Source: Synechococcus sp. CC9616
Lineage (GTDB): Bacteria > Cyanobacteriota > Cyanobacteriia > PCC-6307 > Cyanobiaceae
Direction of reading: 5' to 3'
NCBI RefSeq assembly: GCF_000515235.1
Contig: NZ_KI911558.1
Location: 997,762 to 1,061,761 of the forward strand
DNA length: 64,000 nucleotides
Shown here one piece after another: positions 52,226 to 60,805 of the stretch; position 1 is the stretch's first letter; the number at the start of each line of letters is the position of its first letter. Under the pieces are notes generated by a model, which had not been told where the DNA came from, did not search any database, and worked only from the letters and a program-made list of their open reading frames with translations. The position numbers and the translations under genes are program-made.

Positions 52226-53683
52226 GTGCCGGCTGCCCTCTTTCTGTTGACCTCCCTTCCTCCCATTGCCGGTCGTGAGGCGGATCTGCAGCGTCTGATG
52301 CAATCAGACCTCCCCATCTGGCGCCAGCACAGCAACCTGGAACTGGATCGGATTCAATCCGGATTCGCCTGTGCACTGCACATGCACCAACCGACCATCC
52401 CCGCCGGTGCCGATGGCGCGTTGATCTCCCATCTCCAGTACATGGTTGAGCATCAGGGGGAAGGCGACAACCACAACGCCGAACCGTTCGCCCAGTGCTA
52501 CCGGCGGCTGGCAGACCTGTTACCGCAGTTGATCCAGGAGGGATGCAACCCGCGCATCATGCTGGATTACTCAGGGAATCTGCTCTGGGGCGTCGGGCAG
52601 ATGGGGCGGGAGGACATCACCGGAGCACTTCGCTTCCTGGCCTGCGATGTTGAAATGCAGCGCCATGTGGAGTGGCTTGGCAGCTTCTGGGGTCACGCCG
52701 TGGCTCCCTCAACACCGATCCCAGATCTGAAGCTGCAGATCTCGGCCTGGCAGCATCAGTTCGCAGCCATGTTCGGGGAGGCCACGCTGCAGCGGGTCAG
52801 AGGCTTCTCCCCGCCGGAGATGCACCTGCCCAACCATCCCGACACCCTGTTCGAATTCATCAGCGCCCTGAACCAGTGCGGTTATCGCTGGTTACTGGTG
52901 CAGGAGCACAGTGTGGAAACACTGGATGGCGCACCTCTCAGCCAGGAACAGAAATATCTGCCGAATCGACTGATCGCCAGAAACAGCTCGGGGGAGACGT
53001 GCAGCATCACGGCGCTGATCAAGACCCAGGGTTCTGACACCAAACTGGTGGGCCAGATGCAACCCTTCTATGAAGCAATGGGGCTGCAACCATTGGCATT
53101 GGGGAGTCGCAAGGTGCCCCCTTTGGTGAGCCAGATAGCCGATGGTGAGAACGGGGGCGTGATGATGAACGAATTCCCGTCTGCGTTTATCCAGGCGAAC
53201 CAGCGCCTCCGCGGCGAGCAGAACGGCACAGTTGCCATCAACGGCACCGAATATCTCGAACTGCTGGATGCCGCTGGATGCAGCAGCGATCAGTTCCCGA
53301 GCATCCAGGCCGTGCAGCAGCAGCGCCTTTGGCAGCGCATTGAACATCCAGCCACACCAGCCAAGGTGTCCCAGGCCATTGCCGCACTCACACAGGCCGG
53401 AGAGGGATTCTCAATGGAGGGAGCCTCCTGGACAAACAACCTCAGCTGGGTGGAGGGGTACGAGAACGTGCTCGAGCCGATGAACCAACTCAGTGCGCGA
53501 TTTCATCAACGCTTTGACGAGGCCCTGGCCGACGATCCAACCCTCAGCGGCAGCTCTGAATATCAGGAAGCCCTGCTGCATGTGTTGCTGCTGGAAACCA
53601 GCTGTTTTCGTTACTGGGGCCAGGGAACCTGGACGGACTACGCCCGCACAATCCACAAACGCGGCGAAGAACTGTTGATCTGA
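52226..53683 (+). CDS. Glycoside hydrolase family 57-like protein
   Basis: 485 residues from a GTG start; an ATG at 52298 is the other option. GFACALHMHQPTIPAG is the GH57 start block with HQP. MLDYSGNLLWGVGQMG and FSPPEMHLPNHPDTLFEFI carry conserved acidic and aromatic positions. GH57 enzymes act on alpha-glucans (amylase, branching enzyme, glucanotransferase), but the exact reaction is unclear. It probably functions in glycogen turnover. Confidence 0.82.
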   Translation: MPAALFLLTSLPPIAGREADLQRLMQSDLPIWRQHSNLELDRIQSGFACALHMHQPTIPAGADGALISHLQYMVEHQGEGDNHNAEPFAQCYRRLADLLPQLIQEGCNPRIMLDYSGNLLWGVGQMGREDITGALRFLACDVEMQRHVEWLGSFWGHAVAPSTPIPDLKLQISAWQHQFAAMFGEATLQRVRGFSPPEMHLPNHPDTLFEFISALNQCGYRWLLVQEHSVETLDGAPLSQEQKYLPNRLIARNSSGETCSITALIKTQGSDTKLVGQMQPFYEAMGLQPLALGSRKVPPLVSQIADGENGGVMMNEFPSAFIQANQRLRGEQNGTVAINGTEYLELLDAAGCSSDQFPSIQAVQQQRLWQRIEHPATPAKVSQAIAALTQAGEGFSMEGASWTNNLSWVEGYENVLEPMNQLSARFHQRFDEALADDPTLSGSSEYQEALLHVLLLETSCFRYWGQGTWTDYARTIHKRGEELLI

Positions 53684-53778
53684 AAGTTGTCAAGTACATC
53701 CATGTCGCTCAACGTCGACAAAAAGATGCAGGCGAACGTGTCAAGACCGGTACGATTTTTTCTTTCAGAACAGTAACC

Positions 53779-54165
53779 ATGGCACTTACGGGCTTTGAGA
53801 TCAGCGTTGGTGGTGTTCTCTCGATTCCCGTTGTCGCTGGACTGACCTTCCTGGGCTTCAAAACCTGGGGCGAGAAGAGCCTCGATGCCTCCAAGTACAA
53901 GCCCAAAAAACCTGCGCCTGCGGCAGCTGCAAAAAAACCAGCACCTGAAAAGACGGCGGCTCCTGAGAAAAAGGCTGCTACTGAGAAAAAACCAGCTCCT
54001 GATAAAAAACCAGCCACTGAGAAGACAGCAGCCACTGAGAAGACAACAGCCACAGACAAGAAAGCAGCTCCTGTCGCGAAAACTGCGCCGGATCCATCCG
54101 CCACCGAGGACACAAAACCTGCAGCCAAATCAGACACGCCAGCCGAAAAGAGTCAGGAGGCCTGA
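53779..54165 (+). CDS. One-helix protein with Lys/Pro/Ala/Glu repeat tail
   Basis: 128 residues. The first 35 form a glycine-rich hydrophobic segment (ISVGGVLSIPVVAGLTFLGF), and the remaining 90 are a low-complexity tail built from units such as KPAPEKTAA and ATEKKPAPDK. The tail is probably disordered and may act as a flexible linker or surface brush. The repeats make length differences between strains likely. Confidence 0.65.
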   Translation: MALTGFEISVGGVLSIPVVAGLTFLGFKTWGEKSLDASKYKPKKPAPAAAAKKPAPEKTAAPEKKAATEKKPAPDKKPATEKTAATEKTTATDKKAAPVAKTAPDPSATEDTKPAAKSDTPAEKSQEA

Positions 54166-54190
54166 GCCCCTGGCCGGGTGGCGGGGAACG

Positions 54191-54439
54191 TCAGCGGTGG
54201 CAGGCAGCCCGAAACCGATCGGCCCGGCTGGTTGCCTGATGTTTGGTGTGACGACCGCTGACACGTCGTCTCCACATTCGAAATGAAGAAGACTTCATCT
54301 CAGCGCGCATCAAGGCGATCACATCCTTCTCTTTGAGGCCGAATTGCATCTCAATTGCCTCAAAAGGGGTGCGATCTTCCCAGGCCATTTCGATCACACG
54401 ATCCACCTCCTCGATCGTTAGAGGCTGACGAGCACTCAT
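54191..54439 (-). CDS. TIGR03643-family small protein
   Basis: 82 residues from the ATG at 54439: a helical domain (LTIEEVDRVIEMAWEDRTPFEAIEMQFGLKEKDVIALMR) and a basic end (SSSFRMWRRRVSGRHTKH), matching the TIGR03643 family. Function unknown. The start overlaps the preceding gene stop by four bases, so the two are coupled. Confidence 0.85.
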   Translation of the reverse strand: MSARQPLTIEEVDRVIEMAWEDRTPFEAIEMQFGLKEKDVIALMRAEMKSSSFRMWRRRVSGRHTKHQATSRADRFRAACHR

Positions 54440-54609
54440 CGGTTGCTCTTCTGCCAGGCCCGCTCCAGCTGCTGGCGAGCCGATGAGGGCGGCGCACCAC
54501 TTGAGCGCAACTTGCCGCGATAGGACGCCGTCAGCGTCCAAAACTTCCAGATCGACGCGACCGCCACGACGCCCCAGCCAAGCAGGAACCAGTTGCTGTG
54601 CACCGCCAT
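54436..54609 (-). CDS. Small one-helix protein coupled to TIGR03643 gene
   Basis: 57 residues from the ATG at 54609: a hydrophobic helix (WFLLGWGVVAVASIWKFWTL) and a basic tail (ARQQLERAWQKSNR). Membrane-bound by inference. Confidence 0.6.
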   Translation of the reverse strand: MAVHSNWFLLGWGVVAVASIWKFWTLTASYRGKLRSSGAPPSSARQQLERAWQKSNR

Positions 54610-54638
54610 GAAACAGTCAGAGAACCCATGATGGCGGC

Positions 54639-54731
54639 ATGCGCCCACCTGTTGCACCCTCCACCGTCTGGAATGCCGGAATCGTGCTGATGGTCACGAT
54701 CGGCGTAATCCACTATCTGCTGAACCGCTGA
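54639..54731 (+). CDS. Tiny one-helix membrane protein
   Basis: 30 residues, starting MRPPVAPSTVWNAGIV, with one hydrophobic helix ending HYLLNR. It is followed five bases later by another tiny membrane protein. No family recognised. Confidence 0.45.
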   Translation: MRPPVAPSTVWNAGIVLMVTIGVIHYLLNR

Positions 54732-54736
54732 AGCGA

Positions 54737-54856
54737 ATGGACCCTGAGGTGCGTCTGTTCGTGATCGCCCAGCTGCTGGTGATCGTGGTTCCCGTGGGAC
54801 TGCTCTTCTGGCTATGGCTCGCCATGCTCGGGTGGGGCCGCAACCGTGGGCAATGA
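54737..54856 (+). CDS. Tiny one-helix membrane protein
   Basis: 39 residues starting MDPEVRLFVIAQLLVIVVPV with a long hydrophobic helix and a basic end (GWGRNRGQ). It pairs with the preceding tiny gene. No family recognised. Confidence 0.5.
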   Translation: MDPEVRLFVIAQLLVIVVPVGLLFWLWLAMLGWGRNRGQ

Positions 54857-55175
54857 CGGGTTATTTCTGACCCTTCACCACTGCGACAACGTGATTCCAG
54901 GTGGGATTCACAATCCTGTAGGTGCGCAGCGTGGCACGAGATTTGGTTCGTGCGCTCACGAAGGCCTTGAACTCAGTTTTGAAGCAGATTTCCTTGGTCC
55001 AATGCCCGTTGGAATCCAGCCGTTCAATACAGAACATCAGATAGGTCTGTCCTATCGAAATTGAAAATCAATGCTTGATCTAGTGCTCAAAAACCACAGG
55101 CTCTCTTTGGGATCACGTCAGGAAGAAACAACGATCTCGTGTTGAAATTGCTGTTCTCTGCTTTCTGTTCGCTCT
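54857..55175. other. Intergenic, no gene seen
   Basis: No convincing frame or RNA motif. Presumably holds the promoter of the DUF1499 gene. Confidence 0.4.
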
Positions 55176-55559
55176 GTGGCCGTCCTTGCATCACTGTTTT
55201 TACCGCTGCTGATGCTGTTTCACCTTGTCGGCCCGATCCCAGCTGATCTTGGCGTTCACGACGGCAAGCTCAGCCCTTGCCCGGGGCCTGCTCACTGCGC
55301 TCAGAGGCAATGGGCCATGACGGATTCCGGCGCTGAATTCAGAACTCTGGCGAATGCGGTGGAGACGCTTCCACGCACGCAGATCATCGAGCGCACCGAG
55401 CAGTATCTGCATGCGGAAGTGAGCAGTGCCTTGTTCGGATTCGTGGATGATCTCGAGCTGCTCGACACCGGAACAGGCATCGAAGCCCGTTCCATCTCAA
55501 GGCTTGGCGATTCAGACCTCGGCGTCAACGCAAATCGCTTGGCGGGACTCAGGCCTTGA
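55176..55559 (+). CDS. DUF1499-domain secreted protein
   Basis: 127 residues from a GTG start. Signal-like helix (LASLFLPLLMLFHLVG) and the DUF1499 opening (LSPCPGPAHCAQRQW) with its cysteine pair, then FGFVDDLELLDTGTG and ISRLGDSDLGVNANRL, the family end. Function unknown. Confidence 0.85.
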   Translation: MAVLASLFLPLLMLFHLVGPIPADLGVHDGKLSPCPGPAHCAQRQWAMTDSGAEFRTLANAVETLPRTQIIERTEQYLHAEVSSALFGFVDDLELLDTGTGIEARSISRLGDSDLGVNANRLAGLRP

Positions 55560-55713
55560 CCTTGCGGAGATTGCGCAGATCTCCCATCAGCTGTTTCAAC
55601 CCCGTCAGGAAACCCACCATCGCCAGGACAACGATCCCAACGATGATCGCGGTTTCCAAAAGCGCATGGGGGTCTGAGAGCAGCGCGGGCCAGGCGGAGG
55701 TGAGGGTTGTCAT
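55549..55713 (-). CDS. Small one-helix membrane protein
   Basis: 54 residues starting MTTLTSAWPALLSDPHALLE, with one helix (TAIIVGIVVLAMVGFLTGL) and a basic end (RNLRKVKA). Its 3' end overlaps the DUF1499 stop by 11 bases. No family recognised. Confidence 0.6.
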   Translation of the reverse strand: MTTLTSAWPALLSDPHALLETAIIVGIVVLAMVGFLTGLKQLMGDLRNLRKVKA

Positions 55714-55801
55714 GGCGGAACACTGTGTTGCTGGAGTGGTAGCAACATCCCGATAAGGTGACCTTTACAAGACGACATCAACAGGAAACAGATCGATCCA
55801 C

Positions 55802-57205
55802 ATGAATGACATCATCTGCCCCAATTGCGGCAAGGCATTCAAGGTTGATGACACGGGATACGCCGAAATTCTCAAACAGGTTCGTGACCGAGAATTTGAA
55901 CAACAACTGCAGGAGAGACTCGCGCTGGCAGAAAACGACAAGCGCAGTGCAGTCAGTCTAGCCGTTGAAAAAATCAAGGCCGAGATGCAAACAATTGCAG
56001 CGCAAAAAGAACTGCAAATTCAGGAGCTGAAGGCATCGCTCGATTCCCGTTCCATCAGCCAGCAGCTGGCCATTACCGAAGCGGTGAGTGCGGCCGAGAA
56101 GCAACGTGATCTTCTGGCTGGTGAACTACAGCAGGTGCGCGACAACAACACAACCGCGACCCGTCTTGCAGAAACAAAGTTCGCCAAGGAAATTCAGGCC
56201 ATCACACTGAGAAAAGACGGAGAACTTCGCGATCTGCGTACCCAGTTGGAGTCCAGTGGGGTGCAGCAGAAGCTCGCGATCCGTGAGGCCCTGACCACGG
56301 TTGAGAAGCAGCGCGATGAGCTTCGCAACGAACTGAGCCAAAGCGAGCTCAAGCATCAGCTGGCAGAACAAACCCTCAAGGAGCGTTACGAGCTCCAGAT
56401 CCATGACCGGGATCAGGCGATTGAGCGACTCCGAGACATGAAGGCCCGTCTCTCAACAAAAATGGTGGGCGAAACCCTTGAGCAGCACTGCGAAACGGAA
56501 TTCAACCGAATCCGTTCTGCGGCCTTCCCGCGGGCCTACTTCGAAAAAGACAATGATGCCCGGAGTGGCAGCAAAGGCGATTACATCTTTCGCGATCTGG
56601 ATGAAAGCGACAACGAAATCATCTCAATCATGTTTGAGATGAAAAACGAAGCCGATACAACAGCAACCAAGAAAAAAAACGAGGATTTCTTCAAAGAGCT
56701 CGACAAAGATCGTCGCGAAAAAAATTGTGAGTATGCCGTGCTTGTGTCACTTCTAGAGCCTGACAGCGAACTCTACAACTCCGGCATTGTTGACGTCTCT
56801 CATCGTTTCGACAAAACCTACGTCATCAGACCACAATTTTTCATTCCTTTTATTACTCTGCTCCGCAATGCGGCCTTGAAATCACTGGAGGTGAAAGCCG
56901 AACTCGCCTTGGTCAAAGCTCAGAACATCGATATCACCAACTTTGAGAACGAACTGGAAACATTCAAGGATAATTTCTCTCGCAACACCGATCTGGCAAG
57001 GCGCCGCTTCCAGACTGCCATCGATGAAATCGACAAGTCCATTCTTCACCTGCAGAAAACCAAGGATGCCCTGATCGGTGCTGACAACAATCTGCGGCTG
57101 GCTAACGACAAAGCTCAGGACGTTTCGATCAAAAAGCTGACGCGCCGTAATCCCACCATGGCGGCCAAGTTCGCAGAAGTGCGTGATCAACAGGACAACT
57201 CCTGA
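55802..57205 (+). CDS. DUF2130 protein with coiled coil and nuclease-like domain
   Basis: 467 residues. A zinc finger-like CPNCGKAF (residues 6-13) is followed by about 200 residues of charged coiled coil, then the DUF2130 domain: [33 protein letters not shown] and [10 protein letters not shown]. The last pattern resembles the D...E-x-K core of PD-(D/E)XK nucleases. Its role is unknown; DNA binding or processing is a reasonable guess. Confidence 0.85.
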   Translation: MNDIICPNCGKAFKVDDTGYAEILKQVRDREFEQQLQERLALAENDKRSAVSLAVEKIKAEMQTIAAQKELQIQELKASLDSRSISQQLAITEAVSAAEKQRDLLAGELQQVRDNNTTATRLAETKFAKEIQAITLRKDGELRDLRTQLESSGVQQKLAIREALTTVEKQRDELRNELSQSELKHQLAEQTLKERYELQIHDRDQAIERLRDMKARLSTKMVGETLEQHCETEFNRIRSAAFPRAYFEKDNDARSGSKGDYIFRDLDESDNEIISIMFEMKNEADTTATKKKNEDFFKELDKDRREKNCEYAVLVSLLEPDSELYNSGIVDVSHRFDKTYVIRPQFFIPFITLLRNAALKSLEVKAELALVKAQNIDITNFENELETFKDNFSRNTDLARRRFQTAIDEIDKSILHLQKTKDALIGADNNLRLANDKAQDVSIKKLTRRNPTMAAKFAEVRDQQDNS

Positions 57206-57215
57206 GCCGGCCGGA

Positions 57216-57431
57216 TCAGTCCTCCCAGTACACCGTGCAGCTCCAGCGAACCTTGAGCATCTGCTGCTTCTCCCTGCAAACGAGATCTTTCACCGTTGCC
57301 GTCTTGGGAAACAACCGTTGTGCGGCATAGATCGCCAGCTCCTGCGTCGGTCCCTCAGCCGTCGATGTCTCTGCTTTCACCATGGCCGCGCCGGCCAGGA
57401 GGAGGACTAGCCCACAGGTGAGTTGTCGCAT
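57216..57431 (-). CDS. Small secreted protein
   Basis: 71 residues: signal peptide (RQLTCGLVLLLAGAAMVKA) and a mature part with two cysteines (KDLVCREKQ, RWSCTVYW). It is convergent with the DUF2130 gene. No family recognised. Confidence 0.6.
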   Translation of the reverse strand: MRQLTCGLVLLLAGAAMVKAETSTAEGPTQELAIYAAQRLFPKTATVKDLVCREKQQMLKVRWSCTVYWED

Positions 57432-57532
57432 CAGTGCATCGCAACAACAGGTCGTTGATCAACCTACCGATGCGCATCCAGCGGATTGACGCAAGGCCGC
57501 CCATCGGTTTCAGGGACACACTTGAGGGCGTG

Positions 57533-58066
57533 ATGCCTGACGCTGCGTCTCCCAAGACCATGCCTTCGACACCGCGCAACCGAATCGGAGAGATCTACGG
57601 GCAGCTGACGGTGGTGCGCAGCTCCGATCGCCGCACCAAGGGAGGCAACGCCTTCTGGTGGTGTCGTTGCAGCTGTGGTCGCGAACGCGAAGTCCCAGGA
57701 GACAAGCTTTCTCACAACATCAAGCGGAGAAAACCAACCGTGACGGCCTGCGAAAGCTGCGCCAGGGAGCGTCAGATTGAAGCGGTCTGCAGCAAAAACG
57801 ATCGCGAAGAACGTCAGCGACGCATCGATGCCGAACTGAGACGACATGAACTGGTAGGTGTCGTCCCAAGCCGCTGGTTAATGCTGCCTCTGACGGACGC
57901 CCATGCCCGCGAACTCGGCAAGACCCTGTTTTTTCGTGGAATTCGCTGCTTGAGAGGACATATCGCCCCTTACAGGATCAACGGTGGCTGCCTGGCATGC
58001 GCCGGACAGCTGCCAAGTGCTGATTCAGCTGTCGACAAGCGTCCAAGCGATCACGGCTTGGGTTGA
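57533..58066 (+). CDS. Multi-cysteine zinc-binding protein
   Basis: 177 residues from the ATG at 57533. It opens with a GEIYGQLTVVRSSDRRTKGG block like that in phage-type DNA-binding and HNH-associated proteins. Then come WWCRCSCGREREV, TACESCARER, and a third cysteine group at RCLRGHIAPYRINGGCLAC, which suggest two or three zinc sites. No HNH catalytic motif is evident. A DNA- or RNA-binding role is inferred. Confidence 0.6.
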   Translation: MPDAASPKTMPSTPRNRIGEIYGQLTVVRSSDRRTKGGNAFWWCRCSCGREREVPGDKLSHNIKRRKPTVTACESCARERQIEAVCSKNDREERQRRIDAELRRHELVGVVPSRWLMLPLTDAHARELGKTLFFRGIRCLRGHIAPYRINGGCLACAGQLPSADSAVDKRPSDHGLG

Positions 58067-58146
58067 CGAACATTCGCGATCATCCATGCCCAGAGAGTGC
58101 TCACGGATGCTCCAAATGCCAGGAGGGCCAAGAGTTTTGTTTCCAT
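58051..58146 (-). CDS. Tiny one-helix membrane protein (second of a coupled pair)
   Basis: 31 residues starting METKLLALLAFGASVSTLWA, with one helix and a basic end (NVRQPKP). Its ATG overlaps the stop of the preceding tiny gene (TGATG at 58144-58148). Its end overlaps the convergent zinc-binding gene by 16 bases. Confidence 0.45.
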   Translation of the reverse strand: METKLLALLAFGASVSTLWAWMIANVRQPKP

Positions 58147-58244
58147 CAGAGGAAGTCGAAGTCATCTTCCGATTCGCCGTCGAAGGCATTCATGACCAAC
58201 GCAGCGAACGGGATAAAAACAGAGGCAATGACAAGAATTTCCAT
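58146..58244 (-). CDS. Tiny one-helix protein with acidic tail (first of a coupled pair)
   Basis: 32 residues: a hydrophobic helix (ILVIASVFIPFAALVMNAF) and an acidic end (DGESEDDFDFL). It is coupled by overlap to the next tiny gene. No family recognised. Confidence 0.45.
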   Translation of the reverse strand: MEILVIASVFIPFAALVMNAFDGESEDDFDFL

Positions 58245-58406
58245 GAATTTGCTGCCATTGGCGCTTAACCATAATTTACAAGCATTTACAAAGCGTTGCG
58301 ACGACTACAGCCCTCCAGGCTTGAGCAGAATTGCTCATTTTTTTGCTCCCGAAAATTCGCAGTCTCGTTTTGAGACCACTAAGTTGCGCATCCGCGATGC
58401 AACTCG

Positions 58407-58583
58407 ATGCGCTCGGTCAACTCATCCCGTTATGTCGAGATGGCGAGGCAGCAGCGCCGCTCTGCCTTTCTATGCAAGGCAGAGCGCTTCAACGGCCGTA
58501 TCGCCATGCTTGCCGTTGCGGCAGCGGCTGCTGCTGAGCTGACCCTTGGTCACCCACTTCTGATCCTCCATGGGCACAGCTGA
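58407..58583 (+). CDS. hli: High-light-inducible-like (Hli) one-helix protein
   Basis: 58 residues from the ATG at 58407; another ATG at 58440 would give 47. AERFNGRIAML matches the Hli/chlorophyll-binding motif E-x2-N-G-R-x-A-M, followed by an unusually alanine-rich helix (AVAAAAAAELTLGH). Hli proteins bind chlorophyll and carotenoid in the thylakoid and protect photosystems. The standard second half of the motif (LGF) is replaced by LAV. A second hli is at 63732-63935. Confidence 0.75.
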   Translation: MRSVNSSRYVEMARQQRRSAFLCKAERFNGRIAMLAVAAAAAAELTLGHPLLILHGHS

Positions 58584-58687
58584 TCCGCAGGCGCATTAGG
58601 AAACCAAGAATTTCGCCTTATCACAGTCACACCCGCTACCGCGAACGGCGTGACAATTCTTTAAAAGAGATCAGTTGCTGGTTTTCC

Positions 58688-58879
58688 ATGCCGGAACAGG
58701 ACATTGCGGCCCAGATGGAGATGGATCTCAATGCGCTCCGCGTTCTCCATCGTGTGGTGGTTGATGCTCACGATCGCTGGAGCGGAGGAGACCCGGAAGA
58801 ACAGAACCTGCTTGCTGCGATGCGCCAGCAGCTCTATGCCGCTCTGATGGAAAACCTTTTCCAAAGAGGAGACATCTGA
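58688..58879 (+). CDS. Small helical hypothetical protein
   Basis: 63 residues starting MPEQDIAAQMEMDLNALRVL. Soluble, with long amphipathic helices and a short linker (WSGGDPEEQ). No family recognised. Confidence 0.6.
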   Translation: MPEQDIAAQMEMDLNALRVLHRVVVDAHDRWSGGDPEEQNLLAAMRQQLYAALMENLFQRGDI

Positions 58880-58894
58880 ACAACGGAATCCGAA

Positions 58895-59038
58895 CTAGGC
58901 CTGAATGACGTTCTGCTGGCTCACCATCCCCTCTTGACGAGGTGGCATCAGCTGGCTGGCCATCAGCAGGTGGGCCATGAAACGGCTAGCTGAAAGCAAG
59001 GCCAGTCCCACACAAATCGGACAATGCGTCAATCCCAT
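58895..59038 (-). CDS. Small hypothetical protein with CPIC motif
   Basis: 47 residues starting MGLTHCPICVGLALLSASRF. A C-x2-C pair sits at the start of a hydrophobic helix, and the tail is polar. A membrane-bound metal or redox site is possible. No family recognised. Confidence 0.5.
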   Translation of the reverse strand: MGLTHCPICVGLALLSASRFMAHLLMASQLMPPRQEGMVSQQNVIQA

Positions 59039-59131
59039 GAGAAGAGCTTCGACGCCTAGTGGTCGCCGAGACGAGGAATGAGGGATTTCTTGATGATCAG
59101 CCTGTTCCCTTTCTCCACTCCCTCAAACAAT

Positions 59132-59329
59132 TCATCCCAGCAACCAGCTCACCAAAAGCGTGAGCAAAACACCCTTGAAGAACGATATCCAGAGCAGGGC
59201 ATACACACCCAGCCCGAAGCGACGCATCAGGGCATTGATCTGCTGTTTATGCCAGCGCACCAGAGCCGGGTCGCCCTCAACACTCAGCTGCTGAACGCGC
59301 TTCAGGGCCACACGGCCAAGTCTTGTCAT
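59132..59329 (-). CDS. Small membrane protein
   Basis: 65 residues with a basic N-terminal helix and a C-terminal hydrophobic helix pair (LGVYALLWISFFKGVLLTLLVSWLLG). It diverges from rpsU. No family recognised. Confidence 0.6.
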   Translation of the reverse strand: MTRLGRVALKRVQQLSVEGDPALVRWHKQQINALMRRFGLGVYALLWISFFKGVLLTLLVSWLLG

Positions 59330-59380
59330 TCAAGGGCACCTCACTGATAAACTGTATTTTTGCTCTGTTTCGGAGAACGG

Positions 59381-59557
59381 ATGAGTCAGGTCACTGTCGG
59401 TGAGAACGAGGGCATCGAATCAGCGCTACGTCGTTTCAAGCGCTCTGTAGCCAAAGCCGGCATCTTTTCCGATCTGCGTCGCATCCGCCACCACGAAACC
59501 CCTGTAGAGAAATACAAGCGCAAGCTCAAGCAGCGGTCCCGTAATCGCCGCCGTTGA
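59381..59557 (+). CDS. rpsU: Ribosomal protein S21
   Basis: 58 residues, starting [20 protein letters not shown], with the family core [15 protein letters not shown] and a basic end ([13 protein letters not shown]). The small-subunit protein S21 helps start translation. Start chosen at the ATG at 59381, preceded by CGGAGAACGG as a ribosome site. Confidence 0.97.
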
Positions 59558-59759
59558 TCGAACGGCAAAAGCAAGTCCCAGAATTCTTTTCATCAAGCGC
59601 CCCTCAATGGACGTAAGCCCTTCGTTAAGGCACGAGGGGCTCATGGCGGCAGCGTTCCGTAGGCGCAGGCGTAGACCTTCCCCAGTGGCGGTTTCTGAAC
59701 CAATTCGTCACAGCAGGCGGTCTGGTTTCGCCAGACTCAGCCTCACCTGAAGACATCGA

Positions 59760-60002
59760 ATGCTTCTGCCGATGCCGTTCTGTCCCATCAGTGCAGCGAA
59801 AATCGCCGGCCTAAAAGCCACGGTGATGCTGCTGATGGTGATGTTGTTCAAATCAAAGATGCTGCGCCTCAAGATGTCGCTGCTTGGCAGCGTTCTCGGA
59901 TTCGCCATGCTGATTGGCTTTTTGATCACCACAGGGGTGCTGAGCGTTGTGGCAGGTGGTGCCCTGGCTTATGCAGCCACGCAGTCCGGCAAGCGCAGCT
60001 GA
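59760..60002 (+). CDS. Small membrane protein
   Basis: 80 residues from 59760; the true start may be downstream near MLRLKMSLLGSVLGFAM. One or two glycine/alanine-rich helices (MLIGFLITTGVLSVVAGGALAYAA) and a short basic end. It precedes the duplicated membrane protein gene by six bases. Confidence 0.5.
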   Translation: MLLPMPFCPISAAKIAGLKATVMLLMVMLFKSKMLRLKMSLLGSVLGFAMLIGFLITTGVLSVVAGGALAYAATQSGKRS

Positions 60003-60008
60003 TTTCTG

Positions 60009-60800
60009 ATGCAACGACTCGGACTTCTGGCCGGTATCGGACTGGCAACCCTTGGAACCCTTGGCATCGCAGGCGGTGGAATTCTCTGGAATTTCCAGGG
60101 CCGCACCCTCGGCCTCAGCAGCACCATCACCTCACTGGTGTTCTTGGCCATCAGCCTCGTCCTGCTTCGCCCTCTGCCGAGCGAACCGTTTGATGTCGAC
60201 TTGCTCGAGATCAGTGATCTGCCTGCGCCCACCCCGGCAACCTCAACGATCAGGCTGAAGCGGCCTCAAACCTCTCTGATCGGGATCACCCTCGCGGGCT
60301 TCGGCACCTTTGGATTGGCTGCCTCGGGAATCCTTTGGAACTTCCAGGGAGTTGCCTTCGGACTGAGCGGCACGCTCACATCCGTGGTTGCTCTGCTGCT
60401 CAGCATTCCCTTCCTCTGGCCGATCGGGTCCCGTGGCCCAACACAAACGATCACTGTTCAACTCAAAAACAAACCAAAACCTGCCGAAACGCTCCCGAAA
60501 ACAAGCGAACCAGCGCCTGAGCCTCAACAGGGACAGATCCCCGATCCGCAGCAGGATCCCGTTGTTGCTGTTGCTGAAGCCGACGCTGAACCTGAAGCAA
60601 CGAGCAACGGTGTGTTGACCACAGCGGAAGCGATCGCTGCCGAACTCGCTTCCTCTCAGGAACAGACAGCCCCTGTGGAACTGGTGACCTTCGCACCTCA
60701 GAATCTCGCTCCTGGGCGAACTCTCCCCAGCCGCAACCGCCGACCAGGGGCATCCCTCAAGGGCTATCGCGGCATGGTGGAAGATTTGTTCCGTAGCTGA
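60009..60800 (+). CDS. Membrane protein with internal duplication
   Basis: 263 residues. The N-terminal 60 residues and residues 90-150 are repeats: GIGLATLGTLGIAGGGILWNF and GITLAGFGTFGLAASGILWNF, both followed by QG...GLS.T.TS.V and another hydrophobic helix. The C-terminal 100 residues are proline/glutamate/glutamine-rich and end in a short basic segment (GYRGMVEDLFRS). No family recognised. It lies six bases upstream of the P450 gene and is probably co-transcribed. Confidence 0.65.
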   Translation: MQRLGLLAGIGLATLGTLGIAGGGILWNFQGRTLGLSSTITSLVFLAISLVLLRPLPSEPFDVDLLEISDLPAPTPATSTIRLKRPQTSLIGITLAGFGTFGLAASGILWNFQGVAFGLSGTLTSVVALLLSIPFLWPIGSRGPTQTITVQLKNKPKPAETLPKTSEPAPEPQQGQIPDPQQDPVVAVAEADAEPEATSNGVLTTAEAIAAELASSQEQTAPVELVTFAPQNLAPGRTLPSRNRRPGASLKGYRGMVEDLFRS

Positions 60801-60805
60801 AGAAC

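Noticed and set aside
55737-55745. Fourth GGTAGCAAC near the DUF2130 gene
   Set aside because: The second arm TAC is missing and no riboswitch fold follows. It pairs instead with a nearby GTTGCT as a simple hairpin.
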